A stretch of 64,000 bases of DNA from the NCBI RefSeq assembly GCF_001553855.1, contig NZ_LQWV01000039.1, positions 109,342 to 173,341 of the forward strand, read 5' to 3'. The notes beneath the pieces were generated by a model. The model searched no databases, was not told the origin of the DNA, and was given only the letters and a program-made list of their open reading frames with translations. Shown piece after piece: positions 58,246-64,000 of the stretch; the first letter of the stretch is position 1, and every line of letters begins with the position of its first letter. Made by a program: the position numbers and the translations under genes. The stretch is from Streptococcus gordonii. Its GTDB lineage: Bacteria; Bacillota; Bacilli; Lactobacillales; Streptococcaceae.

Positions 58246-59313
58246 TTATTTCTTCAGAAATTCTTTCATCTCTTCCAGCGGAATCTGGTGAATGCTTGCT
58301 GAACCTAGCTCGGGCACCAGTACTAGCTTGATAGAGTTGCCTCTAGCCTTCTTATCATGGGTCAGTGCCTGATAGAGAGCATTCTCATTCCATGGCTGGT
58401 AATCCACCGGCAAGCCAAACTTCTGACACATATGGATGATGTCTTCAGTAATCCCAGCTGGCATAAGGCCTTGCTTTTCAGCGACACGAGAAACCTGTAC
58501 CATGCCAATTGCAACAGCTTCACCGTGCATGACCTGACCATAGCCCGCTGTCGCTTCAATAGCGTGCCCAATGGTATGACCGAAGTTCAGATAGAGGCGG
58601 ACGCCATTATCCAGCTCGTCCTCAACCACAATCTTACGCTTGACATCGCAGGAATGGTAAATGATGCTCTCCGCATGCTCCAAAATCGACTCTGGACTGC
58701 CATCCATTTCTGACAGCTCATCCCAGAGTTCCTTATCCTCAATCAAGCCGTACTTGACCACCTCGCCCATACCTTCGATCAATTCACGTTTCCCCAAAGT
58801 CTGCAAAACTTGAGGGTCAATCAGAACTCCATCAGGCTGGGTAAAAGTCCCAACCATATTCTTGGCCCAAGGCGTATTGACACCTGTCTTACCACCGATA
58901 GAGGAGTCCACTTGAGCTGTCAGACTGGTCGGAATCTGAACGAAATGAATGCCTCGCATGTAGGTCGAAGCAACAAAGCCTGCCAAATCACCAACAACTC
59001 CACCACCCAAGGCCACGATACCGTCGCTACGAGTTAGACCGACCTTTGCCAAAAATTCATAGGCTTTATTAACAGTTGTTAGATTTTTACTAGCTTCACC
59101 TTCAAGAAAATCAAAGGTAAAGACCTTAAAGCCAGCAGCTTCCAAACTCAATTTAACCTTCTCTGCGTAAAGTCTAGCCACCCGATTATCTGTGATAATT
59201 ACTAGTTTCTGAGGCTGCCAAAGCTGACTCAGCCAATTTCCAGCCTGAGATAATGCCCCATTTTCGATGATGATATCATAGGGATGATGAGGAAGATTTA
59301 CATTTAGTTTCAT
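58246..59313 (-). CDS. aroB: 3-dehydroquinate synthase
   Basis: This 355-residue NAD and metal-dependent enzyme cyclises DAHP to 3-dehydroquinate. [20 protein letters not shown], the metal ligands HTIGHAIEA and H in [10 protein letters not shown], and VKYGLIED are present. The start MKLNVNL follows AAAGGAGGCGCTT; the earlier in-frame codons are read-through of the gap. It is separated from aroE by 77 nt. Confidence 0.97.
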   Translation of the reverse strand: MKLNVNLPHHPYDIIIENGALSQAGNWLSQLWQPQKLVIITDNRVARLYAEKVKLSLEAAGFKVFTFDFLEGEASKNLTTVNKAYEFLAKVGLTRSDGIVALGGGVVGDLAGFVASTYMRGIHFVQIPTSLTAQVDSSIGGKTGVNTPWAKNMVGTFTQPDGVLIDPQVLQTLGKRELIEGMGEVVKYGLIEDKELWDELSEMDGSPESILEHAESIIYHSCDVKRKIVVEDELDNGVRLYLNFGHTIGHAIEATAGYGQVMHGEAVAIGMVQVSRVAEKQGLMPAGITEDIIHMCQKFGLPVDYQPWNENALYQALTHDKKARGNSIKLVLVPELGSASIHQIPLEEMKEFLKK

Positions 59314-59390
59314 AAGCGCCTCCTTTATATATGAAAATGGACACCCAAAGCCTACAAAGTCCAAGAATGTCCCACACTATCTACTATAAA

Positions 59391-60248
59391 CTATATTTCC
59401 AATTTTTCTAACAAGGCTTTTTTGATTTCTTCAGATGGCATCTTTTTACCTGTCATTAGTTCAAATGCTTTTTCTGCTTGATAGAGCAACATACCCAGAC
59501 CATTTACAGTCTGCAGGCCTTGTTCTCTAGCCAAGCGCAGAAATGGTGTCTCAGCCGGACAATAGGTCATATCGGCTACTAGCAGTCCCTTTGGAAAAGC
59601 AAAATCGCTTGGAATAGGTAGTGATTTTCCATCCATTCCCAGACCTGTCGCATTGATAAATAAATCTGATTGATTGACTGCATCAGAAAGAGCTACTAGA
59701 TCTTCAACAGCTAGTAATTGAATAGGATGACCCAGACGACGAGACAGCTGTTCTATTTTCTCTTGATGTCCTGCCAATCTATCTCTGAGGTCAAAGACAC
59801 AGACCTTTTCTACACCATCCAGCACAGCCTGACCAATAATAGCAGAAGCCGCACCTCCAGCGCCAAGAATTGTCAGATTTTTTCCCTTGATATGAAAGTT
59901 AGACAAACTTCTGAAAAAACCAAGCCCATCTGTATTATATCCGATAAGTCGACCATTTTGATTGACTACTGTATTGACCGCGCCAATAAGCAAGGCTGAC
60001 TCATCAAGCTCATCTAGATAAGTAATCACCTCTTGCTTATAGGGCATAGAAATATTGGCTCCCAACATCTGATGAAGCCGAATATTTTCAACAGCCTGTT
60101 CCAGATTTTCCCTGTCCACCTCAAAAGCCAGATAAACCGCATTGGTATCTGTAAGGTCATAAGCCATATTATGAATAAAGGGCGAAATACTGTGCTTGAT
60201 TGGCTTAGCTATGACAGCAGCCAAACGAGTGTGTCCATCAATTTTCAT
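59391..60248 (-). CDS. aroE: Shikimate 5-dehydrogenase
   Basis: This 285-residue NADPH enzyme reduces 3-dehydroshikimate. The substrate site [18 protein letters not shown] with the catalytic Lys, and the NADP site GAGGAASAI are present. It overlaps aroD by 11 nt. Confidence 0.97.
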   Translation of the reverse strand: MKIDGHTRLAAVIAKPIKHSISPFIHNMAYDLTDTNAVYLAFEVDRENLEQAVENIRLHQMLGANISMPYKQEVITYLDELDESALLIGAVNTVVNQNGRLIGYNTDGLGFFRSLSNFHIKGKNLTILGAGGAASAIIGQAVLDGVEKVCVFDLRDRLAGHQEKIEQLSRRLGHPIQLLAVEDLVALSDAVNQSDLFINATGLGMDGKSLPIPSDFAFPKGLLVADMTYCPAETPFLRLAREQGLQTVNGLGMLLYQAEKAFELMTGKKMPSEEIKKALLEKLEI

Positions 60249-60915
60249 TTAAAATATCCCGAATTTTTTTCATGCTGCTCAAAGAAATCTGACCTGGCGC
60301 TGTTGCTTCATCTAAACTAGCAAAAGACCAAGAAGAACCCGTCAAATCAGATGCAATTCGTGAGATGCGTCCAACCCTTCCCATAGAAATGGTTACATAT
60401 TCCTGCTCAGGATTTAAGGTCTTAAAGCCACGAGTATAGTTCATCAAGTCCAAAACATCCTGACCACTATTAGCCATCACTGATACTTTGACAGCCTTAG
60501 GCGTTAAGCTAGTCAGCTCGGACAAGATTTCCATCATATTTTCAGGAGTTTCCTCAAAGTTATGATAACTCAAGACCAAGTTTGGAAATTCCAGCATTTC
60601 ATCGATTTTGTCCTTGTGGGAGAAATACTCAAAATCCACATAATCTGGTTGATAGAGCTGGGCTACCTTTTTTATCATTTCCACATATTCGTCATCAGAT
60701 AGCTGAATATGACCACCTTCATCCTTGGTCCGAAGTGTAAAAATCAGTTCACGGCCAGCAAATTTTTCAAAAATAGCTGGTGCAACCTTTAAGATTTCTT
60801 CTTTTTCCAAGAAATCTGCTCTCCACTCGATCAAATCCGCATCTACAAAACGTTGCGCGTCGATCTGTTGAGCTTCTTCTAAATTTCTAGGGGTGACAGA
60901 GACAACTAACTTCAT
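60238..60915 (-). CDS. aroD: 3-dehydroquinate dehydratase, type I
   Basis: This 225-residue type I (Schiff base) enzyme dehydrates 3-dehydroquinate. EWRADFLE near the N-terminus, [10 protein letters not shown] with the catalytic His, and the Lys in KVSVMANS are present. It overlaps the methyltransferase gene upstream by 4 nt and aroE by 11 nt. Confidence 0.97.
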   Translation of the reverse strand: MKLVVSVTPRNLEEAQQIDAQRFVDADLIEWRADFLEKEEILKVAPAIFEKFAGRELIFTLRTKDEGGHIQLSDDEYVEMIKKVAQLYQPDYVDFEYFSHKDKIDEMLEFPNLVLSYHNFEETPENMMEILSELTSLTPKAVKVSVMANSGQDVLDLMNYTRGFKTLNPEQEYVTISMGRVGRISRIASDLTGSSWSFASLDEATAPGQISLSSMKKIRDILNEN

Positions 60916-62075
60916 TCTTCTACCTTAATCGTAAAAACTTTTAAGTAATTACTACTTTCGTCTTTCTTATTATAACTAAAGTCTGCTGGCAAACCATATT
61001 CTTTGATATAACGATGGTGCTTTCCTGCAAAACCTTTTTCAATTTCTTTTTTAAATTTAGCACGCGTCACATTGGACGCATTGGTACTGGCAATCAGCAC
61101 TCCCTTTGGATTTAAAATTTCCAGTGATTCTTTGATAAGCTTATGGTAATCTTTCGCGACAGAAAAAGTCTGCTTTTTATTACGGGCAAAGCTTGGTGGA
61201 TCTAGCACAATAACATCATAGCTGAGGCCATGTCGCTTGGCGTATTTGAAATAATCAAAAACATCCATAACCACAAACCTATGATTGTCCAAAGTCAACC
61301 CATTGGCTTGAAAATGTGCTTCGGACAGTTCCCGACTACGTTTTGCCAAATCAACTGAGGTCGTCTGGCTAGCACCTCCCATAGCAGCTGCAACAGAAAA
61401 AGCAGCTGTGTAGGAAAACATATTTAACAAGCTTTTCCCAAGGGCTAAGCCGTCAACAAGACTGGCCCGAACCTCATGCTGATCTAGAAAAATCCCAGTC
61501 ATGAGACCATCATTTAGAAATACTTGATAAGCCACACCATTTTCTAAAACCGTAAAGACCTCTGGTGCTTCAGCTCCATAGACATTGGCTGATTCATAGT
61601 CCAGCCCCTTAAAACGAATTTTTTCATAAGCTCCCATTAATTCTGGAAAGACTTCTTGAAAAGCTTGAAGGATTTCTTCCTTTAAAGAAAAGACAAAAGG
61701 ATTGTACCAAGAAAAGAGAGCATAGTCCCCGTACTGGTCAACAGTCAATCCTGCAAAACCATCACCCTCTTGATTAAAGAGGCGGTATGCAGTAATATCC
61801 TCCGCCTGACGGTAAAAACGACGTTTTTCCTTGGCTTTCTCAAATAAGGAAATAAAAAAATCTTTATCAAAATCTACTTTTTGCTTAGAAACAAGCCAGC
61901 CAAGTCCCTTGTTCTGCTTTGAAATATAACCGCAGCCCAGAAACTTTCCTTGGCTTGATACCAGCTCCACAGCTTGATGATCAAAAGATAGCTCTGGAAA
62001 GTCTTCTTTTTCTAAAAGCAGGGCACCCTGCCGAATCTTTTCTTCCTTATAACGAGAAACCGTAAGCTTTTTCAT
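60912..62075 (-). CDS. Class I SAM-dependent rRNA methyltransferase (RlmI-like)
   Basis: This 387-residue protein has an N-terminal PUA-like domain, then a Rossmann methyltransferase with [20 protein letters not shown] and the catalytic-type VLDPPSFAR. It resembles RlmI (23S m5C1962), but the target nucleotide in streptococci is not known. It is the first gene of the aro unit. The ATG lies 7 nt after a consensus -10 and has no SD, so translation may be leaderless. Confidence 0.88.
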   Translation of the reverse strand: MKKLTVSRYKEEKIRQGALLLEKEDFPELSFDHQAVELVSSQGKFLGCGYISKQNKGLGWLVSKQKVDFDKDFFISLFEKAKEKRRFYRQAEDITAYRLFNQEGDGFAGLTVDQYGDYALFSWYNPFVFSLKEEILQAFQEVFPELMGAYEKIRFKGLDYESANVYGAEAPEVFTVLENGVAYQVFLNDGLMTGIFLDQHEVRASLVDGLALGKSLLNMFSYTAAFSVAAAMGGASQTTSVDLAKRSRELSEAHFQANGLTLDNHRFVVMDVFDYFKYAKRHGLSYDVIVLDPPSFARNKKQTFSVAKDYHKLIKESLEILNPKGVLIASTNASNVTRAKFKKEIEKGFAGKHHRYIKEYGLPADFSYNKKDESSNYLKVFTIKVEE

Positions 62076-62082
62076 ATTCTAA

Positions 62083-62111
62083 ATTATATCAAATATTGAG
62101 AAATATTTCAA
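62083..62111 (-). promoter_or_regulatory. Promoter of the rlmI-like/aro unit (leaderless geometry)
   Basis: TTGAAA (62106-62111), a 17-nt spacer and TATAAT (62083-62088) on the minus strand. The start codon begins 7 nt after the -10, so the transcript should begin at or 1 nt before the ATG. The rest of the 239-nt gap to the LTA synthase gene shows no other feature apart from a possible TATACT at 62262-62267 toward that gene. Confidence 0.85.
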
Positions 62112-62314
62112 AAAAATTACGTAAAGCAAGCCCGTAGTAACATTAGCTCCCTCTATTTTATCCTTCTACGCCCTCTTAGCCATCTTCCTCAGCAAATTCT
62201 GCTTGATTGTTAATTTAGACAAAGCATATACTTTTCGTTCACCCTATAAAACAAAATGTGATATACTTAATACGATACAGAAAAATTTAGGAAATAAGAC
62301 AAGGAAGTACTTTT

Positions 62315-64000
62315 GTGAAAAAAATGACTAGGAAATTACTCAATTTCATGAGTACCAGACTAGGTTTTGTCTTGACCTTGCTTTGCTTCTACTGGTTAAA
62401 AACCATGTGGGCATACACTGTCGACTTTAATTTGGATATCCAAGGATTTTATCAGGCCTTCTTAGCCTTTGTAAATCCTATCCCCTTAGGCTTATTATTT
62501 ATTGGCTTAGCGCTTTATTTCAAAAGAAGCACCATATTCTATGGATTTTCAATTTTTGTTTATATTTTGCTCTTTATCTGGCTGTTTTCAAATGCCGTAT
62601 ACTACCGCGAATTCAGTGACTTTGTAACCGTCAATACTATGATGGCTTCCAGCAGTGTTTCTGCTGGCTTGGGTGAAGCTGCCCTCGGCCTATTTAGACC
62701 ATGGGATATCATCTATCTGATTGATTTTCCGATCCTGGGCTACCTCATGTATAAAAAGCTCATCAGGGTTGACCATCGTCCATTTAATAAGAGAGCTAGC
62801 TTTGCCATCACAGCACTTTCTACTATGCTCTTTACAGCCAATCTCTTTTTGGCGGAAATTGACCGTCCTCAGCTCCTGACCCGTGGTTTCTCAAACTACT
62901 ATGTCGTTCGGGCATTAGGACTTCCAGCCTTTCTAGGCTACAGCGGAAATCAAACCTATCAAGCCAACAAAGAGCGCTCTAAAGCCTCTGCTGAAGATTT
63001 GAAGCCTGTAGAAGAATACATTCAGAATCACTATGCAGAACCTAACAAGGATTACTTTGGTATTGCCAAAGGTCGCAATGTTATCTATGTCCATCTGGAA
63101 AGCTTCCAGCAATTCCTGATCGACTATAAGCTACAGGCAGATGGAAAATCGTACGAGGTGACACCTTTTCTCAACTCCCTCTACCACTCCAATTCGACTC
63201 TAGCTTTCTCAAATGTCTTCAACCAGGTTAAGGCTGGTAAGACTTCTGATGCTGAAACCATGATTGAAACTGGGCTCTTCGGTCTCAACCAAGGCTCCTT
63301 CATGGTTAACTACGGTGGTACTAATACCCAGCAAGCTGCACCTTTTATTCTTTCCAAAAACGGCGACTATACTTCTGCTGTTTTCCATGGTAATGCTGGA
63401 AGCTTCTGGAACCGCAATACAGCCTATAAACAATGGGGTTATAACTATTTCTTCGACGCGTCTTACTTTACTAAGCAGGACGACACTAACTCCTTCCAGT
63501 ACGGCTTAAATGACAAGATTATGCTGAAAGATTCCATCAAATACCTGGAGCGCCTACAGCAGCCTTTCTATGTTAAATATATCACGGTTTCCAACCACTA
63601 TCCTTACACGACTAGCTTGATTGGTGACGAGATTGGATTCCCGCTGGCTAAGACCAAGGATGAGACTATCAATGGCTACTTTGCTACTGCCAACTATTTA
63701 GATTCTTCTGTCAAGGCCTTGTTTGATTATCTCAAAAAATCCGGCCTCTATGACAACTCTATTATCGTTCTCTATGGAGACCATTTTGGAATTTCCCAAA
63801 CCCGTAATCCTAACTTGGCCCCTCTTGTAGGAAAGACTTCTGAGACTTGGTCCAACTACGACAATGCCATGATGCAACGCGTCCCTTACATGGTCGTAAT
63901 TCCTGGCATGGACAAAGGAAAGATAATAGATACATACGGTGGTCAAGTAGATATGCTGCCAACATTGGAGCATTTGCTGGGTATTGACTCTAAAAACTAC
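62315..64000 (+). CDS. ltaS: LTA synthase family phosphoglycerol transferase, 3' end outside window
   Basis: The 562 codons present encode an LtaS-type enzyme that polymerises glycerophosphate from phosphatidylglycerol on the outer membrane face. Five hydrophobic segments lie in about residues 15-190. The extracellular sulfatase-like domain begins near 250, with the metal ligand Glu in VHLESFQQF, the nucleophile Thr in AGKTSDAET and LYGDHFG. The GTG start is 9 nt after AAGGAAG; the ATG three codons in is an alternative. The frame is open to the window edge. Confidence 0.92.
   Translation, partial: MKKMTRKLLNFMSTRLGFVLTLLCFYWLKTMWAYTVDFNLDIQGFYQAFLAFVNPIPLGLLFIGLALYFKRSTIFYGFSIFVYILLFIWLFSNAVYYREFSDFVTVNTMMASSSVSAGLGEAALGLFRPWDIIYLIDFPILGYLMYKKLIRVDHRPFNKRASFAITALSTMLFTANLFLAEIDRPQLLTRGFSNYYVVRALGLPAFLGYSGNQTYQANKERSKASAEDLKPVEEYIQNHYAEPNKDYFGIAKGRNVIYVHLESFQQFLIDYKLQADGKSYEVTPFLNSLYHSNSTLAFSNVFNQVKAGKTSDAETMIETGLFGLNQGSFMVNYGGTNTQQAAPFILSKNGDYTSAVFHGNAGSFWNRNTAYKQWGYNYFFDASYFTKQDDTNSFQYGLNDKIMLKDSIKYLERLQQPFYVKYITVSNHYPYTTSLIGDEIGFPLAKTKDETINGYFATANYLDSSVKALFDYLKKSGLYDNSIIVLYGDHFGISQTRNPNLAPLVGKTSETWSNYDNAMMQRVPYMVVIPGMDKGKIIDTYGGQVDMLPTLEHLLGIDSKNY

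Overview
The window is a chromosomal segment of a low-GC Gram-positive coccus, almost certainly a Streptococcus of the mitis/sanguinis type. The evidence is a histidine-triad (Pht) surface protein next to an AdcAII zinc lipoprotein with AdcR boxes, the pfkA-pyk pair followed by a signal peptidase-like gene, an MntE-type manganese exporter, a psr/pheA/aroK/aroA block with aroDEBC-tyrA, an Rgg regulator, an LtaS-type synthase and a consensus CcpA site. There are no tRNA or rRNA genes, CRISPR arrays or intact insertion sequences.

Layout. At 0.1-4.5 kb is a zinc operon (adcAII-pht). At 4.7-9 kb are housekeeping RNA genes (trmD-rimM, rpsP-khpA), interleaved with a glyoxalase-like gene, a frameshifted alpha/beta hydrolase and an Imm5-like gene. 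At 9.6-13.9 kb is a five-gene operon headed by hemW. At 14-18.2 kb is a TetR-controlled heterodimeric ABC exporter. At 18.3-24.3 kb are an acetyltransferase, metY, a NUDIX gene, pcrA and mntE. At 24.4-30.8 kb are glycolysis and replication genes (pfkA, pyk, dnaE) and a signal peptidase homologue that appears to lack its catalytic dyad. At 31-37.5 kb are a small ABC transporter, several membrane or lipoproteins of unknown role and a CcpA-controlled GH13 enzyme.

The region 37.6-43.1 kb is the most unusual. An Rgg regulator faces an ABC exporter and a CPBP-family protease, and the gaps hold very short reading frames that could be small peptides. A second ABC exporter follows. The region 43.2-48.9 kb is an accessory block of detoxification- or resistance-like genes: ADP-ribosylglycohydrolase, SAP-domain protein, alpha/beta hydrolase, RpiB-like isomerase, AlkD/HEAT protein, aminoglycoside phosphotransferase-like protein and AAC(6')-like acetyltransferase. 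Two of these carry in-frame nonsense codons, and a degenerate second copy of the ADP-ribosylglycohydrolase 5' end is present.

At 48.9-62.1 kb is the aromatic amino acid supercluster. From its promoters and terminators it appears to be three units: rlmI-like-aroD-aroE-aroB-aroC-tyrA-ylbF, a free-standing hydroxyacid dehydrogenase, and aroA-aroK-pheA-psr. The window ends inside an LTA synthase-family gene. Many starts were moved downstream of the longest possible frame to an ATG, GTG or TTG with a Shine-Dalgarno (SD) sequence. Two genes (hemW and the rlmI-like gene) have their start codon 7 nt after the -10 box and may be leaderless.
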